Shown here: piece by piece, positions 1-6,743 of the stretch
Layout: each line of letters starts with the position of its first letter
How positions within the stretch are numbered: the first letter of the stretch is position 1
Source: DATBLQ01 sp036555325
GTDB lineage: Bacteria; Pseudomonadota; Alphaproteobacteria; Rhizobiales; Aestuariivirgaceae
Reading direction: 5' to 3'
DNA: 12,953 nucleotides
Assembly: GCA_036555325.1 (NCBI GenBank)
Contig: DATBLQ010000031.1
Coordinates: 1 to 12,953 of the forward strand
Program-made: the position numbers and the translations under genes
Notes under the pieces: model-generated
The model's input: only the letters and a program-made list of their open reading frames with translations
What the model was told of the DNA's origin: nothing
The model's database searches: none

Positions 1-781
1 CGACGTCGACGATGGCGTGGCCGTTGTCGATGCCCTTGATGGCGCCGTCGAAGAAATTCATGGAGCCGATGAAGTCCGCGACCTCCCGGCAGTTGGGCGC
101 CTCGTAGAGGCGAGTCGCGTTGTCGATCTGCAGCGTCTTGCCCTTCGACATGACGGCGATGCGGTCGGAGAGCGTGAGCGCTTCTTCCTGGTCGTGGGTG
201 ACGAAGACGAAGGTGATGCCGACCGAGCGCTGCAGCGCCCGCAGCTCGATCTGCATCTCCTCGCGCAGCTTTTTGTCGAGCGCGCCCAGCGGCTCGTCCA
301 GCAGCAGCACCTTCGGCCGGCAGACCAGGGCCCGCGCCAGGGCGACCCGCTGCCGCTGGCCGCCGGAGAGCTGGTGGGCGCCGCGGTCGCCGTAGCCCGA
401 GAGCTTGATCATTTCGAGGGCGTTCTCGACGGTGCTCGCCATCTCGGCCTTGCTCAGGCCCTTCTTGCGCAGCCCGTAGGCGATGTTCTCGGCCACCGTC
501 AGGTGCGGGAAGATGGCGTAGCTCTGGAACACCATGTTGGTCGGCCGCTCGTTTGCAGGCACGCCGATCACGGATTGGCCATCGATGAGGACATCGCCCG
601 CGCTTGGATCTTCGAAGCCGGCCAGTATCCGCAGCAGAGTGGTCTTGCCGCACCCTGAAGGCCCGAGAAGAGAGAAGAACTCACCGCGCATGATGTCGAA
701 GCTCACCCCGTCGACGGCCCGCACCGGCCCGAACGTCTTCGACACGGCTTTCAAGGAGATGATTGCGTCGCCTTCGGCCAT
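1..781 (-). CDS. ABC transporter ATP-binding protein, PotA-like (3' end beyond window)
   Basis: This is the cytoplasmic ATPase subunit of a polyamine-type importer, which powers uptake through the two permeases encoded just upstream. The 260 visible residues read, in order, Walker A GPSGCGKTT (40-48), Q-loop Q86, signature LSGGQ (138-142), Walker B LLLDEP (159-164) and H-loop H196 in FVTHDQEEA. The regulatory C-terminal domain begins near residue 235 and runs off the window. PotA-family proteins are about 350-380 residues, so roughly 100 are missing. The ATG at 781 follows the permease stop after a single base (TAACATG), which implies translational coupling; the ribosome site is weak. The first 500 bases are clearly more GC-rich than the permease genes. 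The substrate (polyamine, or a related amine or opine) cannot be told from the ATPase. Confidence 0.95.
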   Translation of the reverse strand, partial: MAEGDAIISLKAVSKTFGPVRAVDGVSFDIMRGEFFSLLGPSGCGKTTLLRILAGFEDPSAGDVLIDGQSVIGVPANERPTNMVFQSYAIFPHLTVAENIAYGLRKKGLSKAEMASTVENALEMIKLSGYGDRGAHQLSGGQRQRVALARALVCRPKVLLLDEPLGALDKKLREEMQIELRALQRSVGITFVFVTHDQEEALTLSDRIAVMSKGKTLQIDNATRLYEAPNCREVADFIGSMNFFDGAIKGIDNGHAIVDV

Positions 782-782
782 G

Positions 783-1586
783 TTATGCGCTCAATCCGCC
801 GCTGGAAGATACGCCACGACGGCGCAGCACCTCGGAGAGGACGAGGATGACCGTAGACGCGAAAAGGATGGCCGAACCCAGGGCGAGGGTGGCCGGCAAT
901 CTCTGCGGAAAGCGAAGCTGGCTGAACAGATAGACGGGCAGCGTCTGATCGGTTCCGCTAAGGAAGAAGGCGAGCACGAATTCATCGAACGAGATCGTGA
1001 AGCTCATGAGCAGGCTGGCGATCACGCCGGGGAACGCGATAGGCAGGGTGACGCGCCAAAACGTCATCCAGTCGGTTTCTCCGAGGTCGTTCGATGCTTC
1101 ATACAGGTTGCGATCGAAACCCTCGAGGCGTGATATCAACACGAGCATGGAAAAAGGAACACACACGAGCAGGTGACCGGCCCCCACGGTGAGGAGACTG
1201 AGATCGAAATCGAGAACGCGGCGAATGATCACCAGCAGGCCGACGCCGAAGATGATGCTGGGGACCACCAGCGGCAGCATGATTGCGCCCAAGACGATAC
1301 CTCTGCCGGGGAGCGTGTAACGAGTTGCAGCCATGGCCGCCAGGAGACCGAAGATCGTGCTCAACACCGAAACGAAAGAGCCCACAATCAGGCTGTTCTG
1401 CAACGCAGCTATCATGCCCGTCTGGGATGTGAGCGCTTGATAGTGCTTCAAAGTGAACCGAGTGAGCGGGAAAGTGGCGAAGATGTTGTCGTTGAAGGAA
1501 AACACCGGCATCAGCAACACCGGGCCATAGAGAAAGACCAGAAACAACAGCGCGTAGACGAGCAAGGGATCAAACGTCTTTTTCAC
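783..1586 (-). CDS. ABC transporter permease, PotC-like
   Basis: This is the second inner-membrane channel subunit of the importer, 267 residues. It has an N-terminal hydrophobic helix (about residues 8-28), several further helices, and the cytoplasmic EAA loop that docks on the ATPase (LYEASNDLGETDW followed by the LPIAFPG segment). These match the PotC/BPD_transp_1 family. I chose the GTG at 1586 because GGAG lies eight bases upstream and it sits ten bases after the stop of the upstream permease gene. A longer frame reaches 1652 but would overlap that gene and lacks a ribosome site. It is co-transcribed with the preceding permease gene and the following ATPase gene. The family assignment is firm; the substrate is inferred only from family resemblance to spermidine/putrescine systems. 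Confidence 0.93.
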   Translation of the reverse strand: MKKTFDPLLVYALLFLVFLYGPVLLMPVFSFNDNIFATFPLTRFTLKHYQALTSQTGMIAALQNSLIVGSFVSVLSTIFGLLAAMAATRYTLPGRGIVLGAIMLPLVVPSIIFGVGLLVIIRRVLDFDLSLLTVGAGHLLVCVPFSMLVLISRLEGFDRNLYEASNDLGETDWMTFWRVTLPIAFPGVIASLLMSFTISFDEFVLAFFLSGTDQTLPVYLFSQLRFPQRLPATLALGSAILFASTVILVLSEVLRRRGVSSSGGLSA

Positions 1587-1596
1587 CGACTCGCTC

Positions 1597-2505
1597 CTAT
1601 TGCGCCGCCCGGACCTTCCGATACCCGACACTCCACACAAACAGGCATACAAGCAGAGTTACAGACAGCATCATGACCACCGAAAGGGCGGCGCCCAAAG
1701 GCGCATCGTTTTGGCGACCGAACAGCGACTGAATTGCGTTGCCGATCATGTGACCGCCGGAGCCGCCGACAAGGGTTGGAGTGACATAGTCGCCGACTGT
1801 CGGAATGAACACCAACAATGCGGCCGAGATGGTGCCGGGCGCCGAAAGCGGCAGTGTCACGCGCCAGAAACGGCGCCAAGGCGTGTCGCCCAAGTCGGTG
1901 GCCGCCTCGAGAAGAGAGCGGTCGATTTTTTCCAGCGATACATAGATTGGAAGTATGGCAAAGGCGGCCCAGGCGTGGGTGAGGGTGATGATGACGGCGA
2001 GCGGGTTGTAGAGCAGAAACTCCAGGGGCTTTTCGATCCAGCCCAACCACATGAGGCCCGAGTTGATGGCGCCGTTGTAGCCAAGCACGATTTTCCAAGC
2101 GAAGACGCGCAACAGATAGCTTGTCCAGAACGGCACCGTGATCAGGATGAGCCAGAGCATTTTGTGCCGCGCTATGCGAAAGGCGAGCACATAGGCCATG
2201 GGGTAGGCGAGACCTATGACCGCCACGGTTGTCGCCAGGGACAGCAGGACGGATTTCACCAGCAGGATCGCGTAAACGGGATGGGCAAGCGGGAATGGAA
2301 TTCCCAACCAGTAGGTTGTGTCGCCGGAAGGAGTGACCAGGTAGCGGTAATTGCGCAGCGAAAAAGTGGTGTCGATGTTGAAATCGATCTGCGTCCAGAA
2401 GCTTATGGTGAGGAGCGCGGCGAGCGGGGCAACCAGCAACAGTCCCATGAGGAGGAGTGTCGGCGACAGAAGAAGATAGGCGCGCAGCCATTCGTATCGT
2501 CGCAT
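1597..2505 (-). CDS. ABC transporter permease, PotB-like
   Basis: This is the first permease subunit of the polyamine-type importer, 302 residues. It starts with a short basic cytoplasmic stretch (MRRYEWLR) and a long first helix (about 10-33), then a periplasmic loop with the NYRYL segment usual for PotB. The EAA loop is LLEAATDLGDTPWRRFW followed by LPLSAPG. The ATG at 2505 begins the recognisable family N-terminus. The frame stays open to 2856, but that extension is low-complexity, would overlap the divergent binding-protein gene, and has no family resemblance. No good ribosome site precedes 2505, so the start is the weakest part of the call. It leads the leftward permease-permease-ATPase operon. 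Confidence 0.92.
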   Translation of the reverse strand: MRRYEWLRAYLLLSPTLLLMGLLLVAPLAALLTISFWTQIDFNIDTTFSLRNYRYLVTPSGDTTYWLGIPFPLAHPVYAILLVKSVLLSLATTVAVIGLAYPMAYVLAFRIARHKMLWLILITVPFWTSYLLRVFAWKIVLGYNGAINSGLMWLGWIEKPLEFLLYNPLAVIITLTHAWAAFAILPIYVSLEKIDRSLLEAATDLGDTPWRRFWRVTLPLSAPGTISAALLVFIPTVGDYVTPTLVGGSGGHMIGNAIQSLFGRQNDAPLGAALSVVMMLSVTLLVCLFVWSVGYRKVRAAQ

Positions 2506-2602
2506 GACAGAAGGACGGCGGGTGGTTATGCTGGCGGTGGGGCCCTTACCTGCGACGGCAACGTTCACCTGATCAATCCCCCTGGCGGTCGAAACAGGTT
2601 TG

Positions 2603-2636
2603 TGCGCAGGCGCTTCCGCTGTCAAGCGCTTGCGCA
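2603..2636. repeat. 13-bp inverted repeat in the divergent transporter promoter region
   Basis: The left arm TGCGCAGGCGCTT (2603-2615) and right arm AAGCGCTTGCGCA (2624-2636) pair over 13 positions with one G·T, around an 8-base gap. The right arm also contains the 10-bp palindrome CAAGCGCTTG (2623-2632). The repeat lies between the leftward permease operon and the rightward binding-protein gene, 19 bp before the latter's -35. It overlaps a leftward TTGACA (2625-2620) that has no good -10. An operator serving both directions is the natural reading, but no regulator gene lies beside it. Confidence 0.6.
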
Positions 2637-2655
2637 GGACGTGGACGAAAGGGGT

Positions 2656-2685
2656 TTGACACCGAACCGGAAAGCTCCGGATAGT
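2656..2685 (+). promoter_or_regulatory. Putative sigma-70-type promoter of the binding-protein gene
   Basis: TTGACA (2656-2661), an 18-bp spacer and GATAGT (2680-2685, 4 of 6 to TATAAT) would start transcription near 2692. A strong ribosome site AGGAGG (2710-2715) lies seven bases before the ATG at 2723. Confidence 0.45.
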
Positions 2686-2722
2686 CCGCCTACGGTGCAG
2701 GGCGCGTACAGGAGGAAGAATT

Positions 2723-3844
2723 ATGAAACAGATCAAGTTTATTGACGATATGAGCCGAGGCCGTATTTCACGCCGCGATATATTGAGACATGCGGCAGCC
2801 TTCGGGGTGGGGGTGGTGGTGATGCCAAGGTTCCCCAGGGCTGCCGAACAGCTCACCGTTCTTGAGTGGGCGGGTTACGATCTGGAGGATTACTGCAAAT
2901 CCTTCGTTGCCAAGCATGGGGGGTTGCCAAGTTTTTCGATTTTCGCAAGCGAGGAGGAAGCGCTGCAGAAAGTGCGCGGCGGCTTCGCGGCGGACATCAT
3001 GCATCCGTGCAACTATTCCGTGGGACGGTTCGTGGAGGCAAAAGTGGCGGCACCGATCGACACTGCCAAGCTCTCCAATTGGAAAGATATCTTCCCGGCG
3101 CTGCAGACGGCCGAGGGTGTGGTGGTGGAGGGGCAGGTAGTGATGGCGCCCGCCGACTGGGGCAACTCCAGCATCGCCTACCGGCCTGATCTCATCGACG
3201 AGGACTTCAAGAAAACCGAGACATGGGGAATTTTCTACGACGAGAAATATGCCGGCCGCGTCTCGATGCTGGACAATGAAGTCGCCGTGCATATCGCCGG
3301 CTTGCTGTTGGGGCTCACGCCCGAACAGGCCTTCCTCATGCAGGGAGAGCAGCTGGCGAAAACGAAACCGCTGCTCGAGAAGGCGGTGAAGGTGAGCCGC
3401 TTCCTGTGGAACGCGCCAACCGAGATTCAACAGGGCCTCGCCTCGGGAGAAATCGTTGCGGCCTATTCCTGGAACGACACGGTGAAGAACCTGAAGTCGC
3501 AGAACATACCGGCGGCCTTCGCCAAACCGAAGGAAGGCTATTTCACATGGTTCTGCGGCATGACACTGCTGAACACAGGCAAGGCCGATCCAGCGGCGGC
3601 CTATGATTTCATCGACGCTTGGCTGTCGCCCGAAACGGGCAAGGCGCTGATCGAGGGCAGCGGCTATGGGCACGCCAACAAGAAGTCGTTCGAAATTGCC
3701 GACCCTGAGGCGATCAAGGCGATGGGCATCATCGTCGATCCGGTCGAGCATATGAACAACGCGATTTTATTCACGCCGGTTCCGAGCCCGATCCTGACGG
3801 CGCAAATCCAGTTGTGGGACGAGGTCAAGGCGTTGAAGCAGTAG
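2723..3844 (+). CDS. Periplasmic substrate-binding protein, PotD/PotF-like, Tat-exported
   Basis: This 373-residue protein is the extracytoplasmic receptor that delivers substrate to the permeases encoded on the opposite strand. The N-terminus holds a twin-arginine signal: SRRDIL (about 17-22) followed by a hydrophobic core ending near PRAAEQ (about 38-42). The mature part begins LTVLEWAGY, the usual opening of spermidine/putrescine-type binding proteins, and has the typical DIMHPCNYSVGRF and YSWNDTVKNL segments. Length and layout fit the SBP_bac_8/PotD family. The start is secure: AGGAGG lies seven bases upstream. The gene runs opposite to its partner genes, so it has its own promoter and its dosage can be set separately. 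A palindromic element follows the stop. Ligand identity is not visible. Confidence 0.94.
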   Translation: MKQIKFIDDMSRGRISRRDILRHAAAFGVGVVVMPRFPRAAEQLTVLEWAGYDLEDYCKSFVAKHGGLPSFSIFASEEEALQKVRGGFAADIMHPCNYSVGRFVEAKVAAPIDTAKLSNWKDIFPALQTAEGVVVEGQVVMAPADWGNSSIAYRPDLIDEDFKKTETWGIFYDEKYAGRVSMLDNEVAVHIAGLLLGLTPEQAFLMQGEQLAKTKPLLEKAVKVSRFLWNAPTEIQQGLASGEIVAAYSWNDTVKNLKSQNIPAAFAKPKEGYFTWFCGMTLLNTGKADPAAAYDFIDAWLSPETGKALIEGSGYGHANKKSFEIADPEAIKAMGIIVDPVEHMNNAILFTPVPSPILTAQIQLWDEVKALKQ

Positions 3845-3868
3845 ATGACGACGTAATTTTGCAGCGAG

Positions 3869-3904
3869 ATGCCCGGATCGCGGGCTTACGCCCGGTCCGG
3901 GCAT
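3869..3904. terminator. GC-rich palindrome after the binding-protein gene (terminator or REP-like element)
   Basis: ATGCCCGGA (3869-3877) and TCCGGGCAT (3896-3904) are perfect inverted copies. Inside them CGGGC and GCCCG close on a TTAC loop, giving one long near-continuous stem. There is no T-run, so it is not a classic intrinsic terminator. The TCCGGGCAT...GACG form resembles short palindromic repeats common between genes in Rhizobiales, from general knowledge. It sits where the rightward binding-protein gene and leftward hydrolase gene converge. The rest of 3845-3987 shows nothing I can name. Confidence 0.6.
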
Positions 3905-3987
3905 GACGCAGTTCCTTAAGACGTCATGGCCGAATTTGATCCGCTGTGCACCCCCTCAATCGCGACATAGAGCAGCGACAAACACGA

Positions 3988-4974
3988 TCAGAACCCTGCA
4001 TGAGCAGGCCTTGCCTGAGCGGCATTTTCTTGGATACCACTCAGAAAATCCGCGATCTTCTCATTCACCGCACGCTGCCGGCCGACAAGCAGGTGTCCAC
4101 CGCTCGCGAAAATGACCAGTTCGGCCCCTCGAATCCCCTCGGCCATATATTCCGCAGCCGGAAGAGTTCCAAAAAGGTCGTCTTTGGCGCTGATAATCAA
4201 AGTTGGCAAATTGATCTGTTCAAGCGGCAATGGTGTGAGCACAGCTTCGGCCTCAGCCCTGATGCCGGCAATGCGCTGCGAAAGCGGAAGTATGCTCTTG
4301 AGAATGAAACTGATGCGCTCGCGCTCCGCTGCAGGTGCGCCGGCCTCGACATCAGGCAGCACTCCCATGAACCGCACCAATTTCCTTCGAATCAGCCGGA
4401 GAGCCGCCCAATATGCTAAGTCGGCCCCAGATAACAGTAGCTTCATCACCTGAGCATTCGACCAGTTGGCTGGAACCTCAACTTTACGGCCGGGAGCGTA
4501 GCCTCTCGGCACCATCAGAATAAGCGCTCGAACCCGCTTGGGGTGGCGCAGTGCCATTTCTACTGCCGACGGCGCTCCGGCAGATACACCCATCACAACC
4601 GCTCGCTCGATACCAAGGCTATCGAGGAGAGCAGCATGCGCATCTGCCTGCGCTGCGGGTGAAACATCGGAAGGCACAGGGGTTCGCAGATAACCGAACC
4701 GCGATGGCGCAATGATCTGAAAGCTCGCCGGCAAATTCCCGGCAATGAAGAGGCCCTGATCATAACCACCCCCGGCGCCGTGGATGATCAGGAGCGGTAA
4801 GCCAGAGCCCCTGATTGCATATTCAATAGGCCCGAGCTTGGTCTGCGCGATTCTGGACCCCGCTTCCGCTTGCCTGCGGACTTGTCCTATCTGATGTCTA
4901 TAAACAGCGAAAACTGTTCCGCTTGCCGCTGCTAGTGTTGCAGCGATCAACGCCACGATCTTGACCCTCGACAT
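3988..4974 (-). CDS. Membrane-anchored alpha/beta hydrolase
   Basis: This 328-residue protein is a serine hydrolase of the alpha/beta fold; its substrate is unknown. Residues 4-24 form one hydrophobic helix, either an uncleaved anchor or a signal peptide, so the catalytic domain should face the periplasm. HGAGGG (65-70) forms the oxyanion region. S131 in GVSAGA is the nucleophile elbow, D265 or D266 in SAKDD the acid, and H294 in GGHLL the catalytic histidine. A helical lid (about 165-245) separates core halves. The ATG at 4974 is preceded by AAGGAG; an in-frame start at 5019 is less likely. A FixK/FNR box centred at 5037.5 puts the inferred start point near 4997, so low-oxygen induction is expected. 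It could be an esterase, lipase-like enzyme or haloperoxidase-like member. Confidence 0.85.
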   Translation of the reverse strand: MSRVKIVALIAATLAAASGTVFAVYRHQIGQVRRQAEAGSRIAQTKLGPIEYAIRGSGLPLLIIHGAGGGYDQGLFIAGNLPASFQIIAPSRFGYLRTPVPSDVSPAAQADAHAALLDSLGIERAVVMGVSAGAPSAVEMALRHPKRVRALILMVPRGYAPGRKVEVPANWSNAQVMKLLLSGADLAYWAALRLIRRKLVRFMGVLPDVEAGAPAAERERISFILKSILPLSQRIAGIRAEAEAVLTPLPLEQINLPTLIISAKDDLFGTLPAAEYMAEGIRGAELVIFASGGHLLVGRQRAVNEKIADFLSGIQENAAQARPAHAGF

Positions 4975-5030
4975 TTGTCTCTCCTTGGTGGCCTGTCGAT
5001 GACACCATATCGCAGACAAACATCTCTCAG

Positions 5031-5044
5031 TTGATCCAGGTCAA
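5031..5044 (-). promoter_or_regulatory. FixK/FNR box upstream of the hydrolase gene
   Basis: TTGATCCAGGTCAA differs from the consensus TTGAT-N4-ATCAA at one inner base. Read leftward, the -10-like TATGGT (5009-5004) starts within one base of the place expected when the box is centred at -41.5, and the hydrolase ATG is 23 bases after the inferred start point. This fits a class II FixK/FNR-activated promoter. Confidence 0.65.
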
Positions 5045-5050
5045 AGGGAT

Positions 5051-5064
5051 TTGAGCTCGGTCAA
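5051..5064 (+). promoter_or_regulatory. FixK-like box of the decayed receiver gene
   Basis: TTGAGCTCGGTCAA, a symmetric TTGA-N6-TCAA, is followed by CATGAT (5087-5092) exactly 29 bases after the box centre. The 47 bases from GGATTTGAGC to CATGATG match the promoter of the intact orphan receiver gene (reverse strand, 9370-9324) without gaps at 31 positions, including box and -10. It now drives only a broken gene. It lies six bases from the oppositely directed hydrolase box. Confidence 0.6.
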
Positions 5065-5111
5065 AGCATGCGGGCCAGCCAGCTAGCATGATGTCGGCCA
5101 ATGACCCAAGA

Positions 5112-5226
5112 ACGCCCGACATTGCCTATACCAGGCCGACAATCCTCATTGTCGATGGCGATGATTTTGTCTGCCAGAACTCGACGGATTGCGCAGCAGC
5201 TGAAATTTCATATCAAGTCTTGCATC
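5112..5226 (+). pseudogene. Frameshifted fragment of a receiver-domain protein
   Basis: Translation from 5112 gives a stretch aligning with the N-terminus of the intact orphan receiver encoded at 8881-9294. PTILIVDGD matches PTILIIDSD, and about 11 of 22 residues around it are identical. The base that would begin the start codon is now ACG instead of ATG. After the CQ codons the similarity moves to the next frame, where QLKFHIKS parallels SLKFSLRV and GCTGAAATTT is shared at the DNA level. Nothing of the phospho-acceptor half remains. The upstream box and -10 are also homologous to the intact gene's promoter. I read this as a decayed duplicate. It is not a working gene; exact ends are uncertain. 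Confidence 0.55.
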
Positions 5227-5235
5227 GCCGCCGCC

Positions 5236-5637
5236 TCACACGCTCTCGGTTGTCTTCCCATCGAAGTGCTCCTTCATAGCGGTGGCATCGGCCCTTGTTT
5301 TCTGTACCGTCCCGTCACGGTGTTCCGGGGGCGCGTAAAGAGTGTAGAGCCGTAGTGGCTTGTCACCGGTATTGATGATGTTGTGGAGAGCTCCAGCCGG
5401 CACCAAGATGGCATCATCGCTCTTGGTTTTCGTTTGTTTGCCATCAATCCACACTTCACCCTTTCCCTTTTCAATGCGGAAAAATTGGTCCCGGTCGGGG
5501 TGAACCTCTTCGCCAATCTCCTCTCCGGGTTTCAAGGACATGAGCACAAGTTGAAGACTTTTGCCTGTATACAGCACATGCCGGAAATCAGAATTGTTTT
5601 CTGTCAGTTCTTCGATATCAGCAACGAACCCTTTCAT
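5236..5637 (-). CDS. Small cupin-domain protein
   Basis: This is a 133-residue single-domain cupin, probably cytoplasmic, as no signal peptide is seen. Cupin motif 1 appears as PGEEIGEEVHPDRDQFFRIE with H46 kept but the second histidine replaced by D48. Motif 2 is VPAGALHNIINTG with H85 and N86. The C-terminal segment LYTLYAPPEHRDG and the HFDG tail are typical of a common bacterial cupin group of unknown role. GGTGAG lies just ahead of the ATG at 5637. A perfect FNR/FixK box (5695-5708) is placed for class II activation with a start point near 5660. An isomerase, metal-binding sensor or small-molecule binding protein are all possible; the substrate cannot be inferred. Confidence 0.88.
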   Translation of the reverse strand: MKGFVADIEELTENNSDFRHVLYTGKSLQLVLMSLKPGEEIGEEVHPDRDQFFRIEKGKGEVWIDGKQTKTKSDDAILVPAGALHNIINTGDKPLRLYTLYAPPEHRDGTVQKTRADATAMKEHFDGKTTESV

Positions 5638-5669
5638 GTCTCACCTCTCCTGCAATCCACTATAACTAT

Positions 5670-5936
5670 CTATTGCCCCTGAAAGCTTGCGTGATTGATC
5701 AGGATCAAATCTGCCGGCGACGCAGCCGGATGACCGTCTCCATCGAGATTCTGCGACAGTGGTAAATCTGCGACTTTCGCTCTCGGTGTCGAACCCACTG
5801 ACTTGCCAAAGCTGAGCGAAAAGGTATCACGACCCGCCTTGGTAACGCCCGCGTTCTCGCAAAGAACCGCTATGTCAGACGGCAACAGCGCATCAATGCT
5901 AACAGTGCCCGTCGTTCTCTTTGGTGTTTCGACCAT
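5670..5936 (-). pseudogene. Truncated formate/nitrite transporter (FNT family), N-terminal remnant
   Basis: The first ~42 residues (MVETPKRTTG, then SIDALLPSDIAV, then GVTKAGRDTFSLSF) look like the cytoplasmic N-terminus of FNT channels, which usually continue into a first membrane helix of the LAVLAGAFIALGA type. Here the helix is absent. From about 5805 leftward the frame reads unrelated hydrophilic sequence and stops at 5670, running through the cupin promoter and its FixK box. FNT proteins are about 270-300 residues and this frame gives 88, so the gene is a stump left by a deletion or replacement. Formate or nitrite transport would suit the oxygen-limited theme. The assignment rests on remembered family sequence. 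The stretch 5638-6062 holds no intact gene. Confidence 0.5.
5695..5708 (-). promoter_or_regulatory. FixK/FNR box upstream of the cupin gene
   Basis: TTGATCAGGATCAA is a perfect match to TTGAT-N4-ATCAA. Reading leftward, TAGATA (5672-5667) starts 29 bases after the box centre, where a -10 belongs in a class II promoter, giving a start near 5660 and a leader of about 23 bases to the cupin ATG at 5637. Confidence 0.75.
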
Positions 5937-5985
5937 CTGTGTTTACTCGGTCACAGTTTAGCAAACGTAGAATGCAGTGCGTCGA

Positions 5986-6006
5986 CACCTGCAGGTGATC
6001 GCGATC
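5986..6006. repeat. Two abutting perfect palindromes upstream of the FNT remnant
   Basis: CACCTGCAGGTG (5986-5997) overlaps by one base GATCGCGATC (5997-6006). They lie about 50-70 bases before the start of the FNT stump. They may be an old operator or chance; no other signal is seen in 5937-6062. Confidence 0.3.
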
Positions 6007-6062
6007 GAACAAGTGTTAGGTCCGAATTACGTCGTGGGAGAACGGTTTGGGGGTTCGCCAAG

Positions 6063-6281
6063 TCACCTCCGAAAAAAACGAAAAAACAAATATAGGAGCG
6101 CAGCAGCTCCCAGGAAGAGGACCGCTGTTCTGTTCTTGATCTGAATCAGAGATAGCAGCGCTACCGTAAGCGACACGAGGAAAATCAGCACCAGGACAGT
6201 CCTGTCACTGCTGGCAGTTCTTCTGCGCAGTGTTTTCCCTATCGCGGTGGCGACATTTTTGAAGCTCCTGTGGAACGCCAC
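6063..6281 (-). CDS. Small two-helix membrane protein, unknown function
   Basis: This frame encodes about 72 residues with a basic amphipathic N-terminus (FHRSFKNVATAIGKTLRRR) and two hydrophobic helices separated by a short basic QIKNRT turn. The first helix is VLVLIFLVSLTVALLSLI and the second AVLFLGAAALLYLFF, and the protein ends FFRR. That pattern favours a hairpin inner-membrane protein with both ends in the cytoplasm. The GTG at 6281 is preceded by AAGGA at eight bases; an ATG at 6290 is possible but has no spacing from that site. It lies 27 bases downstream of the unknown 126-residue gene, so both should share the FixK-box promoter at 6744-6757. I recognise no family. The hydrophobic pattern is the main support that it is real. 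Confidence 0.5.
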   Translation of the reverse strand: MAFHRSFKNVATAIGKTLRRRTASSDRTVLVLIFLVSLTVALLSLIQIKNRTAVLFLGAAALLYLFFRFFRR

Positions 6282-6307
6282 GACCTGCATCCTTGCGGAA
6301 AGTGACC

Positions 6308-6688
6308 TCAGCGCGCAAAGTCGCTAACGGCCGCAACACGGAAAGTACGCAGTTCTTCGTCCGCCTCGCGAATTGATACATATTCACCGGCGCGGAAAAC
6401 ATGATCGCCGAAGCGATACCCGGTTTCATCTGCCACATCTATGTCACCGGCATGCTCATAATGGAACGACCAAGCTCCGCCTGGCCGCCGCAAGAGCCAT
6501 CCGTGCTCGTGTTCTACGTTTCCCCAGAAACGGAGGACGCGGCACTCGTCGCGCTGCTTTTGCCACTCCACCGGGTCAATCTTTCCACCCGCATCCAGTG
6601 GTGCGACGAATTCATAGCCGTGCCGCTTGCTGCCATTGGGAAACTGCTTGTCCCGAGCAAGTTCCAGCCGTATTCGTTTCATGGTCAT
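6308..6688 (-). CDS. Conserved hypothetical protein, FixK-box-linked
   Basis: This is a 126-residue soluble protein with no signal peptide or membrane helix. It opens MKRIRLELARD, then HGYEFVAPLD, a charged middle ending CRVLRFWG, then a WLLRRPGGAWSFHYEH stretch and YRFGDHVFRAGEYVSIRE near the C-terminus. I recall similar proteins of unknown function in alphaproteobacteria, often near low-oxygen genes, but no biochemical role. Three in-frame starts lie close together (GTG 6697, ATG 6688, ATG 6682); none has a strong ribosome site, so the N-terminus could shift by a few residues. The gene is divergent from a cytochrome c gene, with a perfect FNR/FixK box between them. The many aromatic and arginine residues suggest a compact beta-rich fold. 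Confidence 0.82.
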   Translation of the reverse strand: MTMKRIRLELARDKQFPNGSKRHGYEFVAPLDAGGKIDPVEWQKQRDECRVLRFWGNVEHEHGWLLRRPGGAWSFHYEHAGDIDVADETGYRFGDHVFRAGEYVSIREADEELRTFRVAAVSDFAR

Positions 6689-6743
6689 GCGATCCACTGA
6701 GTGTCGAGCGCTATCTAGATAAACGGTTCAATACTTGCAGAGT

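Noticed and set aside
17..658. 213-codon rightward frame at the left edge
   Set aside because: The opposite strand encodes an ABC ATPase with all motifs; this is its shadow.
1600..2745. Long open frame (381 codons) antisense to the PotB-like permease gene
   Set aside because: It lies opposite a clear permease gene and its product is low-complexity and charged with no family features.
2768..3751. Long open frame (327 codons) antisense to the binding-protein gene
   Set aside because: It mirrors a well-supported gene in GC-rich DNA, has no ribosome site and no recognisable domain.
4211..4224. TTGATCTGTTCAA-like sequence inside the hydrolase gene
   Set aside because: Half-sites are separated by five bases instead of six and it is internal to a gene.
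6136..6149. TTGATCTGAATCAG, near match to an FNR/FixK box
   Set aside because: It lies inside the small membrane protein frame with no gene start at the right distance in either direction, and its last base breaks the consensus.
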